50,530 bases of DNA, from positions 1 to 50,530 of the forward strand of contig SJRY01000296.1 of the NCBI GenBank assembly GCA_011319805.1, given 5' to 3'. Numbering within the stretch: position 1 is the first letter of the stretch; each line of letters begins with the position of its first letter. The position numbers and the translations under genes are program-made. Positions 12,184 through 22,567 of the stretch are shown piece after piece. The notes below the pieces were generated by a model. It did no database searches. It had not been told where the DNA came from and was given only the letters and a program-made list of their open reading frames with translations. The DNA is from Macrocybe gigantea (Eukaryota > Basidiomycota > Agaricomycetes > Agaricales > Callistosporiaceae).

Positions 12184-13718
12184 TCAATAGCTTGCGGCCA
12201 ATCGTTTCATGATATATTCCTGGGCCTGTGGAGTTTGCATGAGCCTTGCCTGGAGCGTGGAACGAAAAGCAGAGATGTTACCGAGATAGGCTCGTAACGT
12301 TTAGGATTGTCTGTCGACCATGTTCCAGGAATACTGTCGACAACTGTTGAGAAGTCCTAAAAAAGCCTTAGACCTGTTTTGGAAATGCGAGAAGGGCATC
12401 ATTATTCACAGCCGAGCAAAACTGAAAACGATAGGTGAGTATCAGGGAGGTATAAGTATGGACAGTGTCTCACGTAAGGAATCGAATATCGATCAGGGAC
12501 TAGGCCTTCCTCATCAACTTTTGGTGGTGCACGGACACGGTGAATCGTGCTCTTGATAGTGTCGTTAGTCCCTAAACTTTGACTCAGCATGGAGTAGAGC
12601 AGAACCAGTTGACGCCAAAATACACCGCATGAGAAAATCGCCGGCGTTGACGATCATTGAGTCCTCAATGGGAGAAACAGGCTGCGCCCAACTCAACGGG
12701 TGGCTCAAGAGCTTGATGGAACATTGGACTCACGATGAATATACCAGGGTTGTTCGGGTCCTCAACCTCAAGCCCACCAACTTCATCTTGGAAGAGCAAC
12801 TTTGTATACATCAGCCACATAGTCTGCTTACTTTTGGAAACAGCCTTCACTTACAGTTATCGTCCCAAAGTCAGAATGGGAATCAATCCGGGTTACTTCG
12901 TTTGCATCAAGGCAACGAAGGGGTACACTGATGAGTCGAGTTAGATGTGAATGTTAGGCTACGTTTGTTCATATACCTTGGATAGTGCAACAGGCGAAGT
13001 TGGTTGTCTGGCGCCCTGTGGTATTGCAAAAAATAGTCCTCTGATAGTCGAAAACCGACAGCGAGAGCTCGTAAGATTGACTTTTCCAGTTCGTGGCAGG
13101 ACTAACATAAAGATAGGGATCAGCGACAATTCAATGACACGGAACTCATAGAGATACCCAGAAAAAGTCCAAACATGCTTCCTTGAAGCCAGGCAAACAC
13201 TCCTCTGGGAGCCATATGTTCGGCATGAGAGGATCTGTTTCTCGACCACACTCGAAGCTTTCCTTCACGTCCGGCGCCTTAGCTCTGTTCACTTGAAGAT
13301 CTGACTCGTCATACAAGTGCTGCGTCACTTTTTCCAAACCCGGAGGGGAGTACCCTAGGCAGATAATGATCAGAACACAGTTCGCCAGATAATAATTTCT
13401 GTTAGCCGACCGCGATGATGAGTTCCGGATGGCGGGTGAGGTGCGAGCATTTTGACCTCGGTAGGTAAAGCAAAGAACTGCCGAGACTAGAATGTTCTGT
13501 AAGCATCCTTCGAAGGGGCGAAGCGCTTTAAATGAGACCCATTTAAACATGACCTCAGATCTCTCCCGAGACATGCCATAGTTCGTCAAGTATACAAAGC
13601 CAGTGGTTTTGAGGGAGTCAAGAATCTGTTCTGCGACGGATTGTCTTCCTGAACCATCTAGGAATGGGGAGAAGTCAACGACACGAATTTCTGCTGCATT
13701 TCCAGAGTGGAGAGACAT
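12184..13718 (-). CDS. 2-oxoglutarate/Fe(II)-dependent dioxygenase
   Basis: Eleven exons join in frame to about 340 residues with the isopenicillin-N-synthase-like architecture. The N-terminal DIOX_N part is VVDFSPFLDGSGRQSVAEQI then TTGFVYLTNYGMS. The 2OG-FeII_Oxy core follows. The iron ligands are the His and Asp of DSHSDFG and the distal His of STIHRVRAPP; the RYS triplet in PDRYSIPY binds 2-oxoglutarate. Also visible are NQLRLLHYPS, VGGLEVEDPNN, IVNAGDFLMRW and IPGTWSTDNPKRYEPIS. The C-terminus is AQEYIMKRLAASY. Every junction keeps phase, including MR/W via a GTATTT donor and FCSA/DFST. The gene looks fully intact. Members hydroxylate or desaturate small molecules in the cytosol; the substrate is unknown and no biosynthetic cluster surrounds it. 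Confidence 0.92.
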
Positions 13719-13833
13719 TGTTGGGAACAGGTTGGGATCTGCGCCAAAACGTTTGCAGTCACGATAACGCTGTTTCGAACCAAGTTACATTACATAAACT
13801 TGGGTCTACAACGCACAGATGGAAAAATAGAAA

Positions 13834-13970
13834 GCGCGCCATCTTCCTAACATATATATTACTACAGCCACGAAATACGAAAAGCCATGGTGAAAGGGGC
13901 GTTGGGTATGCATCAGATTGTATTCATCCGCATCTTTAGATGACTGTTTTAGATTGTTGCGCTCCGCAAC
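13834..13970. repeat. Decayed duplicate of the MAPKK gene 3' end
   Basis: From GCGCGCCATCTTCCT at 13,834 the sequence aligns with 18,041-18,195, the last exon and downstream flank of the MAPKK gene. Shared blocks are the GCGCGCCATCTTCCT start, a TACGAAAAGCCATG versus GACGAAAAGTCATG block, and the CATCAGATTGTATTC versus CATCAAAATGTACTC block over the stop codon. The translated tail here is interrupted by stops. The second copy has about 33 extra bases. Homology fades on both sides. Confidence 0.6.
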
Positions 13971-16074
13971 GCTGTATTCGCATGATTGCAACCCCGCAGG
14001 GCGTTTTGATTCATTCCTCCAATCACGGTCAATGCTGCAGTTTCCCTACCCATCGTATAACGGGATTGACGAAATGCTAGCTGAATACGTCGTTGCGGTG
14101 TCTGAAATCACCTCGGAGCAGGGCCTTGAATGCTTTCGCCTTGACGACCATCGCCTGGCCTCTGAGACTTGCATGTATACACCTTTTCCATCGTCACTCT
14201 CTGGCGTTGACTCTCAGCCTGCACTGTCCACACATTCTCCCCCAGCTTCACTTCCTTTGCCACAATTGCGCCCCCTTCATAGTCAGGGACTATCCGACAT
14301 TAACATCACCGAATATACTGCAACTCATCTTTCCCGTTCCCGCCCACGCCATCTCGAGCTCCCGGCGTTCTCGGGCATGTTAACAACCCTAATGCAACCA
14401 TTGGCTCTCGTACGCATGCCAAAGCCCTCACTGAGGGCTTAAACGACGTACATGTAGTACGTCCTGCGTTCAAACTGTACATCAATCGTGTTGGCGGCAT
14501 CGATGATCGCGTGGATGCAGAACTCGCTCAGCCTAACGAGCCAACTGCCATATCCCAACGTGATGACATTCAATCCGGAGTTTGCTTGACTGAGGCCTGC
14601 GTGTTGGCATACTGAAACGTAGGACTTCTCTGTCATTGTGGAGAAGATGCTAATAGGAAACCTTCCGGAACGCCAAAACTACCCCTCCTCCCCGTCTGGA
14701 ATCTCTGCCTATATTGAATGCACTGTCTAACAACCACAGGATTTGAACGTTCTTCGGCAGTATCTCAACAGAGGAGGCGACTTGTGGCCTGTGTAGCATT
14801 GAATAGCTCCCATCATCTAGATCGAAACTGTCTAGGCCATAGATGCTATGTCTATCTACGCCTCCGCTGCATAGGTGGAGTGCGAGCCTGGATTCCGGGT
14901 ATTTGCTCTCTCCAGGCTTCACCTGGGAATGTAGGGGTGCTTAATTTTGCGATGATATGCCATTATGTGGAAAGAGATATGTACGTACGCCTAAGGTCAG
15001 GATCCGCCTTTGCCAATGCTTCAATCATCATTCATCATGTCACCGGAGGTACGGCGACAATCAACAACCTGATGTTCACGATAATCTCTCGAGCGGAGAG
15101 TGCGCTCAAATCTTAATCGGTGGTCTACAGTGATCAGGGGTCATTAGGATGCTTATACTGGTGCTGAAGAGAGGCGCGAGTTTTCACCAGTCATTCCGAG
15201 GTCCCGCCAGCTCCATTGATGGATCAGGAAGCGATGGCGCAATTGGACGGATGGGAGTTCTCCATATTCATGAGAATTACGGGCAGATGTCGATGAGTTT
15301 GATCGACGAATATTTAATCTTTTCAAGGGTTTTATACAAGCAGCAAGAAGGCTGAATACGGTTAGCTGTGTTAGCAGAGGCACGGCTGTGGGGGGGGGAG
15401 GGCTAGTACAAGGTAACTCACGTGTTCCACTGGGACCGATCCGTGCTCAATTCCCGCAGGCGCGCTTGCCTTCTTGCCGGAATGCTCCCTGCACCACTGT
15501 TTCAGGACGGTGTTCGTCTGGCCTTCCATTCAGAGAGAGAGCAAGGCCCAGGTTTCAGCTTCCGATATTTGAACATGAGCACGAGCTGAGGGGACGGAAC
15601 CACTCACAAGACCAGGACTGAACACCGAGCTTGCCGCTGTCCGCGGTGTTGTCCTTGGTGGGGAAAGGCAGCGCCTTCCTATCTTCGTGGGTGCGGTTGA
15701 TCGAGGGGACGGCGACCATGACCGCTGGCTGCTCAACATGGTCCATATGGGACCACATGGACCACCAGATTCAGAGGAGGAGGTGAGACAACCGGGAGGG
15801 CTGGCGGCGGAAGTGGAAGCGACGGAAACAGCAGCAGCAGGCCGTCCATGAGCCAGCAGAACAGCAGCATCTGCAGGAGCGTGAGCGTAAAGGTGGCGAG
15901 CCCGAGCGCTGTGTCCGAATCGAGGTCCAAGGCGGCCGCCACCGAGACGAGACATCACAGCTGCGACGTGCTACAGTCATTTCCAAGAGAGAAGTTCATC
16001 TCACATCTTCAGCCCCGTGCAGTCAGGTTTGCAGGTTTACATCTGGTTTTGCATGAAGATTCAACGCGCACTAA
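13971..16074. other. Unassigned stretch with weak ORFs
   Basis: A plus-strand frame from about 14,240 to 14,612 reads without stops (HVNNPNATIGSRTHAKA, later GVCLTEACVLAY), but nothing continues it. Minus-strand ORFs at 14,650-14,922 and 15,530-15,958 show no motif. The 15,400-15,960 part is GC-rich and open in several frames, which inflates ORFs. A minus-strand ORF at 15,733-15,942 has a leucine-rich hydrophobic stretch. I cannot support a gene here. Confidence 0.35.
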
Positions 16075-16881
16075 ATGGAATTCTTTAGCCTTGGCGATAC
16101 AATGGCCAACATTATCCGCAGCGCGAAGTCTGGCAGTGACTGGACGTCGAACGACCTTATCGCCTACAACATCACTATCGAGGCGCAGAATGCGGCTACT
16201 TTCTTTGGCCAACCAGACCTACCAGCCCCTGCGATCAACCCACAACTCCTTACTACCCTCTCTGCTACTGATATGACGGACGAATCGTGCTTTCATGTTG
16301 TCAAATGTATGGATCTTGCGATGGACCCAGTTCCCGGGGAGGCGTCGGCCGTCGATGATTTTGCTATGGAACTTCTAAAGGTGATGGATTACCGTAACAG
16401 AAACAGGTTCCTACGCAGCAGAAAGGATATCCCTCTCTTCATTTGTGGCACATGGTCTCATGCCAAGACCGATGTCTGCCTCATGGACGATAGCGAGATA
16501 ATTCTCTTAGTACAAGAGGATAAACGACATCTCGAGCAGGGTGATCCGAGACCCCGACTCATCGCTGAAGCTATCGCCGCTGTTCAGACAAATAACACCA
16601 TTCGCGAGACTATTTTAAACTTGCCACTTATCGAGTACAAATTGATGGCCGGGATCACCATGACCGGGACAGCTCCCACTTTCTTCAAGATTCCCATCAC
16701 TTCGGAATTGATGCAAGCTGTGCGGCTCGGCCAATATCCACCCACCCCTACCATTGTTGCGATGCACATCCCTGACGTCCCACGTCCTGCCCGCCGTCTC
16801 AGTGAGGGTATGAGGCCATTGGATAACAGACGCAAAATCCTGGCGTGCTTTGAGGCCTTCAAACAATTTGTATTCTGGTGA
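16075..16881 (+). CDS. Agaricomycete conserved protein, possible PD-(D/E)XK nuclease fold
   Basis: A 268-codon uninterrupted ORF begins MEFFSLGDTMANIIRSAKSG. It matches a family I know as recurrent in mushroom genomes (conserved stretches SDWTSNDLIAYNI, RKDIPLFICG, VMAGITMTGTAP-like KLMAGITMTGTAP, RRLSEGMRPLDNRRKIL). The central part, HAKTDVCLMD then IILLVQEDKRH and RLIAEAIAAVQ, has Asp, then Glu-Asp-Lys, then a helix with Gln, as in PD-(D/E)XK nucleases. The nuclease assignment is inference from that spacing. The last exon could instead splice at 16,878-16,958 and end at 17,013 (CIMGINSRL...). That tail runs into the repeat at 16,960-17,135. Confidence 0.7.
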   Translation: MEFFSLGDTMANIIRSAKSGSDWTSNDLIAYNITIEAQNAATFFGQPDLPAPAINPQLLTTLSATDMTDESCFHVVKCMDLAMDPVPGEASAVDDFAMELLKVMDYRNRNRFLRSRKDIPLFICGTWSHAKTDVCLMDDSEIILLVQEDKRHLEQGDPRPRLIAEAIAAVQTNNTIRETILNLPLIEYKLMAGITMTGTAPTFFKIPITSELMQAVRLGQYPPTPTIVAMHIPDVPRPARRLSEGMRPLDNRRKILACFEAFKQFVFW

Positions 16882-16959
16882 GTTGCTCATTCTTATGCAG
16901 TTGGGTGGAACTAACCAGTACCGATGTGAGATATGATTTCTCGCCTTTTCCCTTCTAGT

Positions 16960-17135
16960 ATTATGGGAATCAACTCAAGGCTGCCACGGCGACATCGGCT
17001 TCGACATTGCTGATGAGTTCATCGAGATGGAGCTCGATGGTGGGTCGGAAGATGCTGAAACCATCGTTGGAGGCGGAGGGGTTGAGGGGTTGAGCCCTTC
17101 GCCGTAATTCATAGTGTTCGTGAGCGTTGGTGTAG
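16960..17135 (-). repeat. Repeated C-terminal coding tail, copy 1
   Basis: The minus strand reads NDGFSIFRPTIELHLDELIS and then NVEADVAVAALS before a stop. It aligns with the tail at 33,520-33,695 (NDGFNISRPTVNNPLNELIS then NIEANAAAEQSWQA). The DNA matches over about 165 bp, including GATGAGTTC and TCGGAAGATG/TCGGGAGATG blocks. This suggests the C-terminus of a multi-copy, probably transposon-borne gene. No upstream part of that gene is seen in the window. Confidence 0.55.
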
Positions 17136-18155
17136 GAAACAAGAGGGCGGCGGGGCCAAAGTCATTGGAAAACAAAGAAGGGAAAGAGGGACTGCGGGGT
17201 TATGACGTTGGACGATGAGAAGAGTGAGGTGGCGTTGGAGGATGGGTTGGCGGGGAGTGCAAAGGTGGTTGGAGTGCAGTGAAGGTGTGAATGGGGCAGA
17301 TCCTTGTCATTGCTGTCATTGTCGACAGTTGTCGTGATTAGCGTACGAAAGACAAAAAAGGGGCAGGAAGTCAGTTAGCGCACAAAAGACGAAAAAAAAC
17401 ATTTACTCACCCGGAAACCAGCCCCGCTGTTGTTTGCTACACCAATCGTCGAACGGAGTTGAAAGATAAGAGAGAAAAAATGTAGGCGGCGGTAGGAGAC
17501 AGGCATCTGGCGACGAGGGAGGTCGCATGCGACAGGCAGTGGCGTCAAAGACAGGGGGAGCATGGGAACAGCGTGCGGCGGAGGGAGATAGGCGTCTGGC
17601 GACGAAGGAGGTCACAGGCGGCAGGCGGTGGCAGTAGAGGTGCCGCTGGCAGTGCTGGGAGGTGGGCAGTACATCAGTTTGCGAACGAAAAATGCAGTAC
17701 TGCGTTACTCGCCTAGTAAGCAGCCCCCCACTACCATTTACCGTGCCAGCCGTCGAACGGAGAAGAGAGAAAGAGAAAAGAAACGGCGCAGAGGCCGAAC
17801 GAAATGGGTTGGGGGATTGAGGATTGAGGCTGGCTAATCTAGATGTAGGGATAACGAGCTGCTGGGCACGTTGAAGTCGACAACATGGGCAGTTGATTTT
17901 CAGTAAATATCTAACAGAACGGTATGCTAACCTCTGATTTTGAATCCTTATATCTATAGAATGCACAATAACCAATTTAGAACTGGCTCAACCGCTTTCG
18001 CCTCCAGGACGTTACATAACCCGTGAATGGGAAATTTGCAGCGCGCCATCTTCCTGATACGAATGTTATTAGCGTCACAAATGACGAAAAGTCATGATGT
18101 GAAGTGCGTTAGAACAAAAAAGCAATAAATTAGCGACTGTCGTATGGGTTATACA
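17136..18155. other. Non-coding stretch with duplicated segments
   Basis: G/A-rich DNA with two diverged copies of a segment (see the repeat entry). A 190-codon minus-strand ORF (17,403-17,975) runs through both copies but is Arg/Ser/Pro-rich low complexity with no motif, so I do not call it a gene. Confidence 0.45.
17340..17770. repeat. Diverged tandem duplication
   Basis: Two blocks are repeated. The first (17,485-17,543 versus 17,573-17,633) shares the ATCTGGCGACGAGGGAGGTC versus GTCTGGCGACGAAGGAGGTC core. The second (about 17,380-17,475 versus 17,677-17,770) shares TTACTC...GCCCC...TCGTCGAACGGAG. A further partial copy of the GCGnACnAAAGACnAAAAA motif starts near 17,340. Identity is moderate, so the event is old. 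Confidence 0.5.
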
Positions 18156-18195
18156 TCAAAATGTACTCGTCCACGTCTTCAGGTCAAACGAGGAT
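18041..18195. repeat. Source copy of the MAPKK 3'-end duplication
   Basis: The last exon and downstream flank of the MAPKK gene, matched by the decayed segment at 13,834-13,970. This copy carries about 33 additional bases (near 18,105-18,145). Confidence 0.6.
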
Positions 18196-19658
18196 TGTTT
18201 CGCGTAACCTATCCATGGGTATGACTGGACGGTCGATATGTCAACGATGACGAATGGTTTCGGCGAGCGGAGAAGGAGGACGCACTAATAAGACCTTGGG
18301 TGTTTTACGCTGTTCAGGGTCTTTGATAAGACAGGCATCCACAAAATCCTCTGCGTCCTTAGGGAAGCGTCCTTCAGGGCTCAGCCTTGGCGCGGGCTCC
18401 TTGATGATCTGGTGCATCAGATCGATAATGCTCATTGTCATCCCACCACCGTGCAAGCTGACGCCCTTGCTCTTCCGCTTACTGGTGCTATGAGCCGTTC
18501 TCTCCGAATACAGGTCGCTGCGGGTGGCCGTTTTGCCATGGTGGTGCGTCTCTGTGTTCAGATCGGAGGTATCGTCGTCTTCATCGTCACCCGCATCAGA
18601 AAAAGGGAAGCGACCAAGGGCGAGCTCGATAAGTGTGATTCCGAGAGACCAGACGTCCGACTTGACTGAATATTCGGCGCCTTGAATGCGTTCAGGCTGA
18701 AAGTCCATGTCAAGAACATGCATAGGGAGAATAGATGGAGACATACACTCATGTATATCGACGTACCCACGAACGTATGTGCTATTGAATTGATAAGTTC
18801 ACCGGATACACCGAAATCGCAGAGCTTGATTTCGCCTTCGGAATTGCAGAGGATGTTTGACGGTTTGATATCTGTAGGAGATGTAAGATATGGTGAAGAT
18901 GACGAACATCGGTATCAAATTTACCTCTGTGAATGATGCGATGTACATCATAGAGATATGTTAGCCCTTCGAGGACGGCCAGTGCCACCTTGCCCACAAC
19001 TTCAATGCCAATAGCGCCAATCTTCTTGTATATGGTATCGAACGACCCTTTATCCATGTATTCCATGCAGATGCAAATATTCGGTTCCGCCAGGTAAGCC
19101 CCGTATGATGAGACGATGAATTTCGAATGACAGTCGTTCATGATTTGCAACTCTCGGAGGATTTGTTTACGAACGGCCGGTTTCGCATCTATTAGTACAA
19201 TCTGAAAACGAAAGAGGACAGTCAACCCTTTTCCCGAAATGACGAAGAGAGATTCAGTGTACCTTTTTCGCCATGATCGTGCCGGTGGGAACATGCTCGA
19301 CTTTCATCACGCTACCTCCGTTCCCTTGCCCCAACTCTGCCAAGTTCTTGAGATCTGCGTTCCTCAAATCGAAGTTCATAACGGGGTTTTTATCCATCTT
19401 TGCAAGTGTACTCGACAAGGTAGCATGCATGGCGCTGCGGTTTCCGGACCCCACCGCCGAATCTACCGATGGAGAGAGAAAGCCGTGAATGGCGGCCGGA
19501 TTGTCGCCAAGCGGGGGCGGTCGTTTCTTTGGGCCCGGCGCTTCGCGCGTCGCAACGGGATCCGGATTCGCATTAGGCGAAGGAGGTACGACTGGAAGTT
19601 GGAGCGCCTTGAAGTTGCGTTTTGTACGCAGCGGAGTAGATGCTGTGGATAGTGACAT
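18156..19658 (-). CDS. MAP kinase kinase, Ste7/Fuz7 type
   Basis: Start at 19,658 ([20 protein letters not shown]). The disordered N-terminus carries a basic-proline stretch ([13 protein letters not shown]), then the kinase domain: [20 protein letters not shown], the Lys in MAKKIVLIDAK, the catalytic loop [10 protein letters not shown] (across an intron), CDFGVSG, and the activation loop [10 protein letters not shown] with Ser and Thr spaced as in MEKs. [20 protein letters not shown] follows. The family insert between lobe motifs is acidic and basic low complexity ([10 protein letters not shown]...). The last exon, reached by an intron after PKVLL, adds [22 protein letters not shown] (written with a break), so the stop is at 18,156, not in the 3' read-through. 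It should phosphorylate a Fus3/Kpp2-like MAPK in the pheromone/filamentation pathway. It is the only kinase here and looks intact. Confidence 0.93.
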
Positions 19659-20044
19659 ATTGTGTCAAGACGTAGGGCGCTATGTAATATAGTGGAATAA
19701 AAATGCGTTGAGGCTGGTTTGTATTTATGGAACCATGGCAACCGACGCACTGAAACAGTCACAAGTCGGCCTCCTGAACGAACCGTTCAGAGGTCGTGGG
19801 CATGAACTGCTGTAACCCTCTCGTCAACCAACTAGCCTGATGGCGGTTACTGATGCAACATACCTCGGATAGAGGTAATAGTCTGATGTCACCGAAATAT
19901 GTTTGATATCTGAAATAATACGATTCTACAGCTGGCGTAGGTACTTACAAGTACTTGTAACTTGAAGCTCGTCGATAGCCGCTCAAATAAGACCTTACGT
20001 AATAGTAGTTGGCTAAGCCTCCAGATCCAAACAAGCTTGCCTCC
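19659..20044. promoter_or_regulatory. Shared divergent promoter region, MAPKK / PAAF1-like
   Basis: Some 386 bp separate the two start codons of divergent, intact genes, so both promoters must lie here. A paired CTTACAAGTACTTGTAACTT-type inverted motif is visible near 19,945-19,963. No factor site is claimed. Confidence 0.4.
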
Positions 20045-21587
20045 ATGTCTAACCCCAACGCCAATCTCCCGCTCGTCCTGCCCGTCGTTACGATTGACCC
20101 CACCTTTCCCTCCGTAATACAGGACGTCTTCAATGGAACTATTCCATCGGAAGAGTTTTGGATATCATGTTACAAGACATCTCAGCCATCTGTCCATGCC
20201 AAAATTCGTGCCGAACTCGACGAAATAAACCGAGATCTGGTCAGGTTTGCTCCGCTGAAAGGAAACGTTGAGTTTCGCAGAGATGATCACTTTTGTGTGC
20301 GTTCTTGTGTCGCTCTAGTTTATCTTTATCGCCGTTTGACATTGTATCTTCTTCTATTCGTACTACTTCGCAATATCATTGCATTGTATCATAGGCTTAC
20401 AGTGTCGAGTGTCGAACTCTAGGTATATCACCCACGCCTGTTATTGCTCCCACACAACAGTACTCCGATCGAGAGCGCTCAAATCCGCAAAGAGTATGTC
20501 GCAATACTTCGTCCTCTCCTCGCGTTCTTATACCTTCCAGCCTCAAAGAATATCTGCGTTTGACGTTGCTCCAGACAGCTCTAAATTTGCTGCTGGATTT
20601 CTGGACGGATCCGTCATCCTTTATCCGGTAGTCGGTATGGATGCTTCTGTGAAAGCGGCTGTCGTGCCACAGGACATCTCAACTGCCATTAGTGCCAGAA
20701 CGACATCTAGACCACATCTGAGCACTGTAACTCACCTCCAATTCTTTCCCTCTTCCCGCGTCCTATTATCGGCAGGAGCGGATTTCTCACTGACAATACT
20801 CCCTGCTGATCTCCCTCTTTCCCCGTCTTCATCTGGAACCAGAATATCGCCGGCCAGGACACTCCGTGCTCACTCTCGATCGATAACCTCGACCGCCATA
20901 ATAGGTCCGGGACGCAACATCGTCTCGACCTCCTTGGATTCAATGCTCAAGCTTTGGGATGTATCCTCTGGATCGGTAATACATTCACTCCTGGCTCAGT
21001 CACCAATTACGTCGTCGAGTCTTGGTGATAGAACACCTTCACCACCAGATGGGGAAGAGTACGTGCCCTTAGAGACCAAGGACGACCGCGAAGTGCCAGA
21101 AGCACAAACCAAAATCATATTTTGCGGCCTCCAGAACGGCACGTTTGAGCAGCTCGATTTGGGATCCAAATCTTCCGTATATCGATCCAAGCCAGACTCA
21201 TTGTCATTTTCGCTTTCATGCATAAAGTATTCGTCCGAGCACAATCTCCTCGCAGCGGGTAGCTCATCAGGAACAGTGACGCTGTACGACACGCGCTCGC
21301 TTGGGACCCCTCTCACTTCGTTCAAGAGGAGCGATTCAGGGGTGGAAGACCTAGAATTCGTGTCGCGTGGGAATGGTGAAATAGGACTGGCGATAGCCAC
21401 GTCTGATGGGCTTCCCTACATCGCAAGTGTGATCCCGGAAGGCCCGTCCGTCTACTCTGAACTTGTCGGAGGAGATTGCGATGCCGTGCGGAACATCGAA
21501 ATTCGACGATTTAACGAGCAGACGGAGATATGGATTGCTGGGGACGACGCTATTGTACGGCGATATAGCCTGCAATACGACTTGTAA
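20045..21587 (+). CDS. WD40 proteasome assembly chaperone, PAAF1/Rpn14-like
   Basis: The main exon (about 20,466-21,587) reads without breaks: SQYFVLSSRSYTFQPQRISA, FDVAPDSSKFAAGFLDGSV, THLQFFPSSRVLLSAGADFS, STSLDSMLKLWDVSSGSV, LAAGSSSGTVTLYDTRS, then the family-typical end EIWIAGDDAIVRRYSLQYDL. These are WD40 blades. An upstream exon starting MSNPNANLPLVLPVVTIDP (20,045; an in-frame ATG also at 20,009) with SEEFWISCYKTSQPSVHAKI matches the N-terminal segment of Rpn14/PAAF1 proteins. The linking introns (about 20,296-20,465) are not settled: the obvious donors and acceptors miss the WD40 frame by one base. The protein helps load the 19S base ATPase ring onto the proteasome core, in cytosol and nucleus. 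Confidence 0.85.
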
Positions 21588-22567
21588 ATTTCGGAGACGG
21601 AAGAATATCTGTATTATGTAATTTGTCCGAACCAATGAAAGAATTGGCTCGAAACTTCCCACGCCATGTTCTGTTCCGCGAAAAAGCCTCAACTCGAGTC
21701 CGCTAGTTCTCTTTTCACCTTCCACCGCTCACAATGCGCTGGCTTGCCATGACTCTGTCTTACTCTCAATTGCCTCTTGCGATAACGCCTATCGCTTAGT
21801 TGGAGTCTTATTTGCTGCCCTACCTCTGGTTTCGCTGGCATGACCTAGCAGGGCATGTCGTCTTGGTCTTGACTTAGGTCGTCGCAACTGACGATATGGA
21901 ACCAACTTTTGTCTCTCATTCACCAGTGATCTCGGCGATAACTTGATTTTGTGCAGTACTCTCTCTAGGCATAAATCTGATATTGGGTAGGTTTTGAGAC
22001 TTCAATGAGTCAATGATGAACTGGTGTATCTGACTCGTCTCGAAGACAGACAGCACAGGGTATCATTTCTGCTATTTGATACTGGCGCGGCCTTTAAGCC
22101 CTGCTGCTTTCTCTTATTTCGTTGCCGGCGGGAGGTGCAGATGGGCTCTCGTCTCGCTGGCCAATCTCAGCCCGGCGATATCGCCAAACACGCTCTACGT
22201 CGTTGCCTTGGCCATTCCCAGAATAGCTTGAATGTCCCAGGTGAGCAAAAAGTTTTTCTTTCAGGTTTGACTCGGGGAACCACGCTTATCGTCGTTTTGC
22301 ATCCAAAATTTCAGCGTTAGAAATTCTGCGATGACTGCAGATTCGGATTATGTTCTCAAGGAAGCTGCTTAGTGTGAGCTTGGCTGCTCACGCGTGCGCG
22401 ACATACTATAGTGGTTATGTCCAGTGCTGTGCACAATCATATTTGCACTTGTTTGTGCATCTCACGAACCACTTTGTTTCTCACGTCTCAGCCCGAGCGG
22501 ATTGTCTTGTACGCAGGCAGCAAGAGAACCTCAATTTCGGTGGCCTGCTACGTACTTTTCTCCTCAG
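21588..22567. other. Intergenic, nothing firm
   Basis: About 1 kb between the PAAF1-like gene and the ferric reductase, presumably including the reductase promoter. Small ORFs (22,024-22,320; 22,350-22,664) have no motif. The 22,424 ORF is in frame with the reductase ATG and could give a longer N-terminus, but the text lacks a clear signal peptide. Confidence 0.4.

Noticed and set aside
14240..14612. Possible N-terminus of an M13 (neprilysin-like) metallopeptidase (GVCLTEACVLAY)
   Set aside because: Only about 12 residues resemble the family start. The frame stops at once, and no HExxH domain follows on either strand.
15530..15958. 142-codon minus-strand ORF and overlapping hydrophobic ORF
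   Set aside because: GC-rich DNA open in several frames; no frame shows conserved text or splice support.
17403..17975. 190-codon minus-strand ORF
   Set aside because: It runs through duplicated low-complexity DNA, has no introns or motif, and its Arg/Ser/Pro content mirrors base composition.
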